The position numbers were made by a program, and so were the translations under genes. A stretch of 64,000 nt of DNA from Bacteroidaceae bacterium. GTDB taxonomy: Bacteria > Bacteroidota > Bacteroidia > Bacteroidales > Bacteroidaceae. The first letter of the stretch is position 1. The number at the start of each line of letters is the position of its first letter. Location: positions 1 to 64,000 of the forward strand of contig JAFYQK010000013.1 in the NCBI GenBank assembly GCA_017547165.1, written 5' to 3'. The notes under the pieces are model-generated. The model was given only the letters and a program-made list of their open reading frames with translations, was not told where the DNA came from and made no database searches. Shown here piece by piece: positions 30,053 to 38,855 of the stretch.

Positions 30053-33000
30053 ATGGCAATTACCTTCTTTAAAACATCGCAGCAAAGCATCATTGCTACG
30101 GAAAGCGCCGAGGCACTCAACTCGGCAGAAATCGAAAAGTTGTGCTGGCTCTATGGCGAAGCAGAAGTACTGGAATCAGACCATTTGGATGGTTGCTTCG
30201 TTGGTCCACGTCGCGAAATGATTACCCCCTGGAGCACCAACGCTGTAGAGATTACACAGAACATGGCTGTCGAGGGCATTTCACGCATAGAGGAATACTT
30301 CCCTGTAGAGAGCGAGAACGCTGAATTCGACCCCATGCTACAACGCATGTATAAGAATGGTCTTAACCAAGACCTCTTCCTCGTGAACATCGAGCCTCAA
30401 CCCATCGTAGAGATTACCGATCTGGAGACATACAACGAACAGGAAGGTTTGGCGTTGAGTGCAGAGGAAATTGAATATCTGCATAAGGTAGAAGGCCAGT
30501 TGGGCCGTCCCTTGACAGACTCTGAGGTATTCGGCTTTGCACAGATTAATAGTGAGCATTGTCGTCATAAGATTTTCGGTGGCACATTCGTAATTGATGG
30601 CGAGGAGAAAGAAAGCAGCCTCTTCCAGATGATAAAGAAGACCACTCAGGAAAACCCCAATCGCATCCTTTCTGCCTACAAGGACAACGTGGCATTCAGC
30701 CAGGGTCCCAAGGTAGAATTGTTTGCTCCCGTTGACCATTCTCAACCCGACTACTATCAGGTTAAGGAAGTAGAGAGTGTCATCTCCCTGAAGGCCGAGA
30801 CACACAACTTCCCAACTACCGTAGAACCATTCAATGGTGCTTCAACTGGTAGCGGTGGTGAGATCCGTGACCGTATGGGTGGTGGTGTTGGTTCTATGCC
30901 CATTGCTGGTACCGCTGTATATATGACCAGCTACCCCCGCTTGCAAGGCGACGCACTGAGTGCAAAGCATGATGCAAGTCTGAAGGAGTGGGAAAAGATT
31001 CTGCCCGTTCGCGAATGGTTGTACCAGACCCCTGAGCAGATTCTTATCAAGGCTTCTAATGGTGCCAGTGACTTCGGCAACAAGTTTGGTCAACCACTGA
31101 TTTGCGGTTCTGTGCTCACATTCGAACACAACGAGCAAGGCAGCGATGAGAGATATGCCTACGACAAGGTTATCATGCTTGCCGGTGGTGTTGGTTATGG
31201 CACCAAGCGCGACTGCTTGAAGGGTCAGCCTCAGCCTGGCAACAAAGTTGTTGTCATGGGTGGCGAGAACTATCGCATTGGTCTTGGTGGTGGTAGCGTA
31301 AGTTCTGTTGAGACAGGTCGCTATAGCAGCGGCATTGAGTTGAACGCAGTTCAGCGTGCCAACCCCGAGATGCAGAAGCGCACATACAATGTTGTACGCG
31401 CACTTTGCGAGGAGGACAACAACCCCATCGTCAGCATTCACGACCACGGTTCAGCAGGTCATGTAAACTGCTTGAGCGAATTGGTAGAAGAGTGCGGTGG
31501 TATCATCCACATGGACAAGTTGCCCATCGGTGACAAGACCCTCTCTGCAAAGGAAATCATTGCCAACGAGAGCCAGGAGCGCATGGGCTTGCTCATTGAC
31601 GAGAAGGCTATCGAACATGTACGTTGCATCGCCGAGCGCGAGCGTGCTCCAATGTATACTGTTGGTGAAACAACTGGCGACCACCGTTTCACATTCGAAC
31701 AGGCAGATGGTGTTCGCCCCTTCGATTTGGCCGTTGAGCAGATGTTCGGTTCTTCTCCCAAGACCGTGATGGTAGACAAGACCGTTGAGCGCAACTATAA
31801 TAACAAGCAGGATTTGGATGCCACTCAAATCGAAACATATTTGAAGAACCTCCTTCCCCTTGAGGCCGTTGCATGTAAGGACTGGTTGACCAACAAGGTG
31901 GACCGTTGCGTAAGCGGTCGCGTTGCACGTCAGCAGTGTCAAGGCGAGTTGCAATTGCCTTTGAGCGACTGTGGTGCAGTAGCACTTGACTATCGTGGCG
32001 AGAAGGGTATTGCCACAGCACTTGGCCACGCACCCCAGGCAGCATTGGCCAATCCCGCAGCTGGTAGTGTTTTGGCTGTAGCCGAGGCATTGACCAACTT
32101 GGTATGGGCACCTCTTGCCATTGAAGACGAGAAGGGCGCAAGCGCTATGGACAGCATCAGCCTCAGCGCCAACTGGATGTGGCCTTGCCGTGCACAAGAG
32201 GGCGAGGATGCACGCCTATACACAGCTGTAAAGGCATTGAGCGACTTCTGCTGCGCATTGCAAATCAACGTCCCCACTGGAAAGGACTCATTGAGTATGA
32301 CCCAGAAGTACCCCAATGGCGACAAGGTTGTAAGTCCTGGTACTGTTATCGTCAGTGCAGGTGGCGAGGTTAGCGACATCAAGAAGATTGTTTCTCCCGT
32401 ATTGAAGCAGGTTAAGGGCAAGTGGAATGGTAGCCGTTTGTACCACATCGACTTCAGCTTCGACAGCTTGAAGTTGGGCGGCAGCGCCTTCAATCAGAGC
32501 TGGGGCTTGGTAGGTAGCGATGTTCCCACTGTTCAGAACCCCGAATATTTCCGCGATGCATTCCTGGCTGTACAGCAGTTGGTTAGCGAAGGCCTCATCA
32601 TGGCTGGTCATGACATCAGCGCTGGTGGTTTAGCAACTTGCTTGTTGGAGATGTGCTTTGCAAACACCACTGGTGGTTTGAAACTCGACCTCAGCAAGTT
32701 CAAGAGTGAAGACAATGCACAGGATGCACTTGTCAAGATACTCTTTGCCGAGAATCCCGGTATTGTCATTCAGGTTAGCGATGAGAATGGTTCTCGTGTC
32801 AAGAAGATTCTTGAAGACGCTGGTGTTGGCTACATCAAGATTGGCGAGGTTTGCGAAGAGCGCGCTATCGACCTTGGCAACGGCATAGCATTGGACATTG
32901 ACCAGTACCGCGACATCTGGTATCAGACCTCATACCTGCTGGACCGCAAGCAGAGTTTCCACGGCAAGGCAGCAGAGCGCTACCAAAACTACAAGAGCAT

Positions 33001-33895
33001 GCCCGTTCAACCCGTATTCGGTAAGGATTTCACTGGCAAATTGAGTCAGTATGGCGCTAATCCCGACCGCAGAGAGAAGAGTGGCATTCGTGCTGCTGTA
33101 ATCCGCGAGAAGGGAACCAATAGCGAGCGCGAAATGGCTTACTCATTCTGGTTGGCAGGCTTTGACGTGAAGGATGTTACCATGACCGACCTCATCACTG
33201 GCCGCGAGACACTGGAGGATGTCAATATCATTGCATTCTGTGGTGGTTTCTCTAACAGCGACGTCCTTGGTAGTGCCAAGGGTTGGGCTGGTGCATTCCT
33301 CTACAATCCCAAAGCCAAGGAGGCATTGGACAAGTTCTATGCTCGTGAAGACACCTTGAGTTTGGGTGTATGTAATGGTTGCCAGTTGATGATCGAGTTA
33401 GGTTTGGTTAACAAGAGCCTTGACACCACCTCTGGCGAAAGTATTCTGGACAGCAAGCGTTTGAGCCAATATCGCAAGGAGACTGCACAGATGTTGCACA
33501 ACGATAGCCACAAGTTCGAAAGCACCTTCGTGGCACTGACCATCCCCGAGAACAACAGCGTGATGTTTGGTTCTCTGAGCGGATTCAAGATTGGCACATG
33601 GGTGGCTCATGGCGAGGGCAAGTTCCGTCTGCCCAAGGCAGAGAGCGAGTACAATGTAGTTGCCAAGTTCAGCTACACTGGCTATCCCGGTAACCCCAAT
33701 GGTTCGGACTACGACGTAGCTGCTATCTGTAGCGGTGATGGTCGTCATCTGGCTATCATGCCCCATCCCGAGCGTACCATCTTCCCTTGGCAGTGTGGTT
33801 ACTATCCCGAGGAGCGCCGTCTCACCGACCAGTGCACTCCCTGGCTGGAAGCCTTCGTCAATGCACGCAAGTGGGTTGAAAGCAAGATGAAGTAA
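30053..33895 (+). CDS. purL: Phosphoribosylformylglycinamidine synthase (large type)
   Basis: PurL makes FGAM from FGAR, glutamine and ATP in purine synthesis. The 1280-aa single-chain form has an N-terminal domain, a linker with the EHCRHK motif, two AIR-synthase-like halves (the first with KAETHNFPTTVEPF) and a C-terminal class I glutaminase. The glutaminase nucleophile is Cys1107 in GVCNGCQ, with HPERT near the end supplying the His/Glu. It has its own promoter and terminator. Codons in this gene look strongly biased (many CGC, GGT and AAG), which suits high expression. Confidence 0.97.
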   Translation: MAITFFKTSQQSIIATESAEALNSAEIEKLCWLYGEAEVLESDHLDGCFVGPRREMITPWSTNAVEITQNMAVEGISRIEEYFPVESENAEFDPMLQRMYKNGLNQDLFLVNIEPQPIVEITDLETYNEQEGLALSAEEIEYLHKVEGQLGRPLTDSEVFGFAQINSEHCRHKIFGGTFVIDGEEKESSLFQMIKKTTQENPNRILSAYKDNVAFSQGPKVELFAPVDHSQPDYYQVKEVESVISLKAETHNFPTTVEPFNGASTGSGGEIRDRMGGGVGSMPIAGTAVYMTSYPRLQGDALSAKHDASLKEWEKILPVREWLYQTPEQILIKASNGASDFGNKFGQPLICGSVLTFEHNEQGSDERYAYDKVIMLAGGVGYGTKRDCLKGQPQPGNKVVVMGGENYRIGLGGGSVSSVETGRYSSGIELNAVQRANPEMQKRTYNVVRALCEEDNNPIVSIHDHGSAGHVNCLSELVEECGGIIHMDKLPIGDKTLSAKEIIANESQERMGLLIDEKAIEHVRCIAERERAPMYTVGETTGDHRFTFEQADGVRPFDLAVEQMFGSSPKTVMVDKTVERNYNNKQDLDATQIETYLKNLLPLEAVACKDWLTNKVDRCVSGRVARQQCQGELQLPLSDCGAVALDYRGEKGIATALGHAPQAALANPAAGSVLAVAEALTNLVWAPLAIEDEKGASAMDSISLSANWMWPCRAQEGEDARLYTAVKALSDFCCALQINVPTGKDSLSMTQKYPNGDKVVSPGTVIVSAGGEVSDIKKIVSPVLKQVKGKWNGSRLYHIDFSFDSLKLGGSAFNQSWGLVGSDVPTVQNPEYFRDAFLAVQQLVSEGLIMAGHDISAGGLATCLLEMCFANTTGGLKLDLSKFKSEDNAQDALVKILFAENPGIVIQVSDENGSRVKKILEDAGVGYIKIGEVCEERAIDLGNGIALDIDQYRDIWYQTSYLLDRKQSFHGKAAERYQNYKSMPVQPVFGKDFTGKLSQYGANPDRREKSGIRAAVIREKGTNSEREMAYSFWLAGFDVKDVTMTDLITGRETLEDVNIIAFCGGFSNSDVLGSAKGWAGAFLYNPKAKEALDKFYAREDTLSLGVCNGCQLMIELGLVNKSLDTTSGESILDSKRLSQYRKETAQMLHNDSHKFESTFVALTIPENNSVMFGSLSGFKIGTWVAHGEGKFRLPKAESEYNVVAKFSYTGYPGNPNGSDYDVAAICSGDGRHLAIMPHPERTIFPWQCGYYPEERRLTDQCTPWLEAFVNARKWVESKMK

Positions 33896-33910
33896 CTATT
33901 ATATAATATG

Positions 33911-33945
33911 TATAGGGGAGGAGCATGTCCTCCCCTATATTTTTA
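33911..33945 (+). terminator. Terminator after purL
   Basis: A 12-bp stem, TATAGGGGAGGA against TCCTCCCCTATA with a 5-nt loop, is followed by a T-run. Confidence 0.92.
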
Positions 33946-33981
33946 AAAAAGCAACGATTGTGTTGCTCAGCCTTTTCCTAT

Positions 33982-34515
33982 ATGAAACAAATGTTTGAAC
34001 TGTTCCTTACCTTTGCCAAGATAGGTCTATTCACTATCGGTGGTGGTTATGCCATGATACCGCTCATCAAAGAAACCGTGGTAGACAAGAAGCAATGGAC
34101 TACAGAAGAAGACCTCATGGACCTGATTGCCGTAGCACAATCGTGCCCTGGAGTCTTTGCTATAAATATCAGCGTGTTCATAGGCTATAGGATGAGGCGT
34201 CTACCAGGAGCATTGATGTGTGCACTAGGCGCTGCCCTACCCTCTTTCATTATCATCCTTGCAATAGCCATGTTCTTCCGTCAATTCAAGGACAACCCAA
34301 CTGTGGCAAGCATTTTCCGTGGCATCCGTCCTGCTGTTGTAGCTTTGATAGCAGTACCCGTATTCAAAATGGCACGTACCTCCAAGATAAATATTTACAA
34401 CAGTTGGATTCCAATTGTTTCTGCATTATGCATTTGGTTAATAGGTGTTAGTCCTATATACATAATATTGATAGCTGCAATTGGAGGATACACTTACAGG
34501 CACTTATTAAAATGA
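33982..34515 (+). CDS. Chromate transporter subunit, first half
   Basis: The 177-aa integral membrane protein belongs to the short-chain chromate (CHR) transporter family: MKQMFELFLTFAKIGLFTIG, then GGGYAMIPL and the AQSCPGVFAIN motif. Short CHR proteins work as pairs. I start at the ATG at 33982, because an upstream ATG at 33925 lies in the purL terminator and adds unrelated residues. Its stop overlaps the next gene by 4 bp. The physiological anion may not be chromate. Confidence 0.87.
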   Translation: MKQMFELFLTFAKIGLFTIGGGYAMIPLIKETVVDKKQWTTEEDLMDLIAVAQSCPGVFAINISVFIGYRMRRLPGALMCALGAALPSFIIILAIAMFFRQFKDNPTVASIFRGIRPAVVALIAVPVFKMARTSKINIYNSWIPIVSALCIWLIGVSPIYIILIAAIGGYTYRHLLK

Positions 34516-35084
34516 TATTTCTTCTTTTATTCATTACTTTTTTCCAAATTGGACTATTAGGATTTGGAGGGGGCTATTCAATGCTTTCAATGATTCAGAC
34601 CGAAGTCGTTACTCTTCGTGGTTGGATGACCATGGGAGAGTTCACCGACATGGTAGCCCTAAGTCAGATGACCCCTGGCCCCATAGGCATCAACTCTGCC
34701 ACATATGTCGGCTACACAGCAGTAATCAATGCAGGTTATCCAGAATGGGCAGGCATTCTTGGTTCGGCACTGGCAACATTCTCCCTTATCCTGCCATCCT
34801 TCATTCTAATGATAATCATATGTCGTTTCCTTCTACGATACAAGTCACACCCCATAGTGGAAAGCATCTTTAGCGGACTTCGACCTGCCGTAGTGGGACT
34901 TATCGCAGCAGCAGCATTGTTGCTATGCACCGAAGACAATTTCGGATCTCCTACCTCATCACCATGGCAGTTCTGGATAAGTCTGGGGCTCTTTACTTTC
35001 ACTTTCATTGGGCAACAGGTCTACAAGATGAACCCCATATTAATTATCTGCATGTGCGGTTTGGCTGGATGGATACTGTTTTAA
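34512..35084 (+). CDS. Chromate transporter subunit, second half
   Basis: The 190-aa membrane protein is homologous to the preceding one: FFQIGLLGFGGGYSMLSMIQ, then the ALSQMTPGPIGINSATYVGY motif. ATGA overlap couples their translation. Together they match the two halves of a full-length ChrA. The gene ends at the border of a 1.3-kb gene-free stretch. Confidence 0.87.
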   Translation: MIFLLLFITFFQIGLLGFGGGYSMLSMIQTEVVTLRGWMTMGEFTDMVALSQMTPGPIGINSATYVGYTAVINAGYPEWAGILGSALATFSLILPSFILMIIICRFLLRYKSHPIVESIFSGLRPAVVGLIAAAALLLCTEDNFGSPTSSPWQFWISLGLFTFTFIGQQVYKMNPILIICMCGLAGWILF

Positions 35085-35139
35085 ACAATAATGTGGTTAA
35101 AATAGCTGCTGAACAAAATTATGCTCCAGCATTGGAAAC

Positions 35140-35338
35140 CTTAAGGTAGGTTATATAAATTAGTAATAACTTGTTTTAATTGAAATTCGATTGCTTTTGT
35201 TCTATAACATCTCTTGCACCATATCTTCTTCATTATCATTCACTCACATAGACCACTATGTTCGTTCATTCAAATATTGAATCTATGGCACAATAGATAT
35301 CATATAACTTAAAGCTAATTTATAGAACCTACCTTAAG
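35140..35338. repeat. MITE-like element A (185-bp core with inverted ends)
   Basis: 24-bp inverted repeats at 35140-35163 and 35315-35338 differ at one base; the inner part is TAGGTTATATAAATTAG against CTAATTTATAGAACCTA. The core (35147-35331) is 185 bp and lines up without gaps with the reverse complement of element B (47152-47336). Both hold CACATAGACCACTATGTTC at core position 99-117, with an internal ACATAG/CTATGT palindrome. No ORF lies inside. Confidence 0.75.
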
Positions 35339-36149
35339 AAATATATCCATATAACATTAGGGATTCGCTCTACAGACAATACATTGTCTAAGTCGTAAAC
35401 AACTTATTATCTACCTTTATTGCAGAAGAATGGCGATATAGGACTGAAAACTAACTGAGGTCTGTGGACAGGGTGTGCTAATTTATAGCACACCTTTGTT
35501 GTAGTTGAGGGTATGTTTCGTGCCGTCATCTTTTCAGTTCGCGGTAGGAGTGGGGAATTTTAAAGAAGTAGAGACCTGACTCGTTGATAAAGATAACTTC
35601 CCTGTTTTGACCTGACATAACGATTCGTTCTCTCAGCCTTAGATGAGATGTCTAAAACCAACGTAGCAATACCTCATTGGTTTAAAAGTCGGATAAAAGG
35701 GAGATGAGAGAAATCTAAGGGGTGCACATTTCGTTCAACCCTTTGTCATTGATGAAGCGCCATCTTTTTCACTTTGCCGTAGGGGTGGGATGTTTTATCC
35801 CATCCTAGATGATTAAGATGATAGGGTTGCATTAAAACTGAAATTGAGTTAACTGAGCTATGATATCCCCTTACAGAGTGAGTGACGGAATAAGGGGGAC
35901 GTTCTAAAATGCCCCCCCACATCAAGCGCAAAAATCGAACTGACAACTGACAACTGATGACCCTATATGATTGTGCTAATACTTAAAGTTGTTAGTCTTC
36001 AGTATGTTATAATGATATGCGAAGTGTTGCATGGCTGTCAGTTAGAAGCAGTGCCATGATTTAGGGGGTGGTTTCGCTTCCAAAAGTCAACCTTTTTAGG
36101 GATAGAGTTATCTATTTTAAGGGTAAAAGTCAACGAAAATAGGCTTCAG
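35339..36149. other. Gene-free stretch with several hairpins
   Basis: No supported coding region is visible from the chromate transporter end to tRNA-Pro. Apart from element A and a 22-bp repeat array it holds a hairpin GGTGTGCTA/TAGCACACC (35472-35494), a GGTGGGAT/ATCCCATC hairpin near 35783-35805, and a GGGGG/CCCCC hairpin near 35896-35917. Two related segments also occur about 215 bp apart (CGGTAGGAGTGGG near 35540 and CCGTAGGGGTGGG near 35777). A decayed insertion or non-coding RNAs are both possible. Confidence 0.5.
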
Positions 36150-36215
36150 ACGATATATTGTCTGAGATGGAACAATACATTCCTTGAAGTGAGACAATGT
36201 ATTGTTCCATGACAT
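36150..36215. repeat. Three 22-bp-period repeats before tRNA-Pro
   Basis: Units start at 36150, 36172 and 36194 with ACGATATATTGTC, ACAATACATTCCT and ACAATGTATTGTT. The consensus ACAATRYATTGT is itself palindromic. A single ACAATACATTGTC also occurs at 35376. Confidence 0.7.
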
Positions 36216-36360
36216 ATACCATATGGTTTTATCTGAGAGCATAGATAATACATTTATTTTCAAATGTATAATAGAATATAACATCAATGATGCGCCAAAA
36301 GAATGTTTCCGTTTTCTAAAAATATCTCACATTTTGCTTGCATAAATCAAAAAAAGAATT

Positions 36361-36368
36361 TACCTTTG
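36361..36368 (+). promoter_or_regulatory. -7 promoter element of tRNA-Pro
   Basis: TACCTTTG lies 34 bp before the tRNA. Candidate -33 elements (TTTG at 36333, or TTG 20 bp upstream of the -7) are present. Confidence 0.65.
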
Positions 36369-36401
36369 CAATGTTTTTAAGGCATAAGTCATGAAAACAA
36401 T

Positions 36402-36474
36402 CGGGGTGTAGCGCAGTTGGTAGCGCACCTGGTTTGGGACCAGGTGGTCGCCCGTTCGAGTCGGGTCACCCCGA
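36402..36474 (+). tRNA. tRNA-Pro (TGG)
   Basis: The cloverleaf has acceptor stem CGGGGTG/CACCCCG, anticodon TGG between CCTGGTT and GACCAGG, and T-arm GCCCGTTCGAGTCGGG. CCA is not encoded. A T-run follows at 36476. Confidence 0.97.
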
Positions 36475-36524
36475 CTTTTTTTATTTATATACATTTTGTA
36501 CCTGAAATAATACTAAATAAGATT

Positions 36525-37595
36525 ATGAAGAAGTATAATTTCAACGCAGGTCCCTCCAAGTTGCCCAAAGAGGTAATGGAGGCAGTTTCAAAAGCATGTA
36601 TCGAATTTGACGGTTGTGGTCTTTCACTGATGGAAATGAGCCACCGCGCAAAGAACTTCCAGCCCGTATTGGACGAAGCTATTGCCCTATTCAAGGAGTT
36701 GCTGAACATACCAGAAGGTTATAGTGTACTCTTCCTTGGTGGTGGTGCAAGTTTGGAGTTCTGTATGATTCCATATAATTTCCTTGAGAACAAAGCAGCA
36801 TACATCAATACTGGAGTTTGGGCCAAGAAGGCTATGGCAGAAGCCAAGCTCTTTGGTGAGTGCGTAGAAGTGGCTTCAAGTGCCGATTTCAACTACACAT
36901 ACATCCCCAAGCACTACACAGTACCTGCAGATGCCGATTATTTCCACATCACAACCAACAACACCATATATGGTACAGAGATCCGTCGTGATTTGGACAG
37001 TCCCGTGCCTCTGATTGCCGACATGAGTTCGGACATCTTCTCTCGTCCCATCAATGTCAGCAAGTATGCCATGATTTATGGTGGTGCACAGAAGAATCTT
37101 GCTATGGCAGGTGTCACCTTCATTATCGTCAAGGACGAGGCTCTTGGTAAGGTTAGTCGTGCCATTCCCACAATGTTGGACTACCGCACACATATCAAGG
37201 GTGGTTCTATGTTCAACACACCTCCCACAGTTCCCATCTATTGCGCACTTCAGACACTGCGCTGGATCAAGAAGAATGGTGGTGTTGCCGAGATGGAGCG
37301 CCGCGCCATTGAAAAGGCAGACTTGCTCTATGGCGAGATAGACCGCAACAAGATGTTCCGCGCCACAGTGCAGGACACCGAAGACAGAAGCCGCATGAAT
37401 GTTTGCTTCGTGATGAACGAGGGTTACGAAGACCTTGAAGCAGAATTCATGACCTTTGCCACAGAACGCGGTATGGTGGGAATCAAGGGACACCGCAGCG
37501 TAGGTGGTTTCAGAGCAAGCCTCTACAATGCAGTAGAACTGGAAGATGTTCAAGCACTCGTAGCGTGCATGCAGGAGTTTGAAGCTCAACACTAA
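36525..37595 (+). CDS. serC: Phosphoserine aminotransferase
   Basis: SerC transaminates 3-phosphohydroxypyruvate to phosphoserine. The 356-aa protein starts [14 protein letters not shown], which is the family N-terminus; an open frame that extends upstream runs into tRNA-Pro and is rejected. Lys190 in [12 protein letters not shown] should bind PLP. serA follows after 87 bp that hold a strong stem-loop. Confidence 0.96.
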   Translation: MKKYNFNAGPSKLPKEVMEAVSKACIEFDGCGLSLMEMSHRAKNFQPVLDEAIALFKELLNIPEGYSVLFLGGGASLEFCMIPYNFLENKAAYINTGVWAKKAMAEAKLFGECVEVASSADFNYTYIPKHYTVPADADYFHITTNNTIYGTEIRRDLDSPVPLIADMSSDIFSRPINVSKYAMIYGGAQKNLAMAGVTFIIVKDEALGKVSRAIPTMLDYRTHIKGGSMFNTPPTVPIYCALQTLRWIKKNGGVAEMERRAIEKADLLYGEIDRNKMFRATVQDTEDRSRMNVCFVMNEGYEDLEAEFMTFATERGMVGIKGHRSVGGFRASLYNAVELEDVQALVACMQEFEAQH

Positions 37596-37608
37596 TAAAA
37601 AAAATATA

Positions 37609-37651
37609 TAGGGCTCTTCGAAACTTTACGACAAAGTTCCGAGGGGCCCTA
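37609..37651 (+). promoter_or_regulatory. Strong stem-loop between serC and serA
   Basis: A 19-bp stem with one mismatch and two G-T pairs (TAGGGCTCTTCG... against ...CGAGGGGCCCTA) encloses a 5-nt loop ACGAC. No T-run follows on the plus strand, so it is more likely an mRNA-processing or stability element than a full terminator. On the minus strand a T-run does follow. Confidence 0.6.
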
Positions 37652-37682
37652 AATGATAATAAATTAAACACTGGAAAATACT

Positions 37683-38606
37683 ATGTCAAAGATACTGATT
37701 GCAACGGAAAAGCCTTTCAGCAAGGTTGCCGTTGACGGAATAAAGCAGGTTATAGACGAAGCCGGCATGGAACTGGCACTTTTGGAAAAATATACCGAGA
37801 AGGCACAATTGCTCGAGGCTGTTGCCGATGCAGATGCTCTCATCGTACGTTCTGACAAGGTGGATGCAGAAGTTATCGAGGCTGCCAAGAACCTGAAGAT
37901 TGTTGTTCGTGCTGGTGCAGGTTTTGACAACCTCGACCTTGAGGCTTGCACAAAGGCAGGTGTGGTGGCAATGAACACCCCTGGACAGAATGCCAACAGC
38001 GTGGCAGAGTTGGTCTTTGGTATGCTCGTGATGGCAGTACGCAACTTCTACGACGGCACCAGCGGCACAGAGCTCATGGGCAAGAAGTTGGGCATCCTGG
38101 CCTTTGGTAATGTTGGTCGCAATGTAGCACGCATAGCCAAGGGTTTCGGTATGGAGATTATGGCATACGATGCATTCTGCCCTGCAGAAGTTATTGAAAG
38201 CGCAGGTGTGAAGGCTGCCACAAGTCAGGTAGAACTCTTTGAACAGTGCGACATCGTTTCTCTACATATCCCTGCAACTGCCGAGACACGCAACAGCATC
38301 AATGCAGAATTGGTTGGCAAGATGAAGAAGGGTGCCATCGTAGCAAATACCGCCCGCAAGGAAATCATCGACGAGGCATCGCTTCTCGAACTCATGAAGG
38401 AGCGCACCGACCTGAAGTATGTTACCGACATCAAGCCCGACATGCACGCCGAATACACCGAAGCATTGGCAGGCCGCTACTTCTCCACCCCCAAGAAGAT
38501 GGGTGCACAGACTGCCGAAGCAAATGTAAATGCCGGCATAGCAGCAGCAAAGCAGATTGTTGGCTATATCAAGGAAGGCATCACCAAGTTCCAGCTGAAC
38601 AAGTAA
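37683..38606 (+). CDS. serA: D-3-phosphoglycerate dehydrogenase, short form
   Basis: The 307-aa D-2-hydroxyacid dehydrogenase performs the first step of serine synthesis with NAD(P). It has the Rossmann motif LAFGNVGRNVARIA and catalytic Arg in VANTARKEIID. It lacks the C-terminal ACT regulatory domain. Where most relatives have TPHLGAS, with the catalytic His, this one has TPKKMGAQ, with Lys271 in its place. A His-to-Lys type has been described for Entamoeba and Bacteroidales enzymes. Proximity to serC supports the function. Confidence 0.92.
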   Translation: MSKILIATEKPFSKVAVDGIKQVIDEAGMELALLEKYTEKAQLLEAVADADALIVRSDKVDAEVIEAAKNLKIVVRAGAGFDNLDLEACTKAGVVAMNTPGQNANSVAELVFGMLVMAVRNFYDGTSGTELMGKKLGILAFGNVGRNVARIAKGFGMEIMAYDAFCPAEVIESAGVKAATSQVELFEQCDIVSLHIPATAETRNSINAELVGKMKKGAIVANTARKEIIDEASLLELMKERTDLKYVTDIKPDMHAEYTEALAGRYFSTPKKMGAQTAEANVNAGIAAAKQIVGYIKEGITKFQLNK

Positions 38607-38650
38607 TGAAGTAGCCATTCAAAAATACAACAAGCAAAAACTACCCATAT

Positions 38651-38830
38651 ATGACATACGGAAAAATGTTTGGAGCCTTGATAACAGGTATGTTATTCGC
38701 TCTATTTATGTGGATTGGAGATGAGTTTGTTCTTGACAACAAGAACCCATTATACATATATATAGTTTATGCTGTGGTATTTGCCGTGGCAATGTACATA
38801 TATGATAAATTCTTCGGAAAGAAGAAATAA
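38651..38830 (+). CDS. Small membrane protein, 59 residues
   Basis: ATG at 38651 opens a 59-aa frame, MTYGKMFGALITGMLFALFM and on, ending KFFGKKK. Two hydrophobic segments (about 7-22 and 35-51) are joined by a short polar loop (GDEFVLDNKNP). The positive C-terminus suggests both ends in the cytoplasm. It sits between serA and the DUF1015 gene, 44 and 25 bp away on the same strand. I recognise no family. Confidence 0.75.
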   Translation: MTYGKMFGALITGMLFALFMWIGDEFVLDNKNPLYIYIVYAVVFAVAMYIYDKFFGKKK

Positions 38831-38855
38831 GAAACCTTAAGAAAAATCTAATACT

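Noticed and set aside
31451-32197. 248-aa open frame antisense to purL
   Set aside because: It is a by-product of codon bias in purL, with no family features.
33925-33981. Upstream start for the first chromate transporter gene
   Set aside because: The extra residues are encoded by the purL terminator region; the family N-terminus fits the ATG at 33982.
35746-35946. 66-aa open frame in the gene-free stretch
   Set aside because: It spans hairpins and a partly duplicated segment, has no start signal and no recognised domain.
36417-36524. Longer serC frame beginning inside tRNA-Pro
   Set aside because: It overlaps the tRNA; the family start [14 protein letters not shown] is at 36525.
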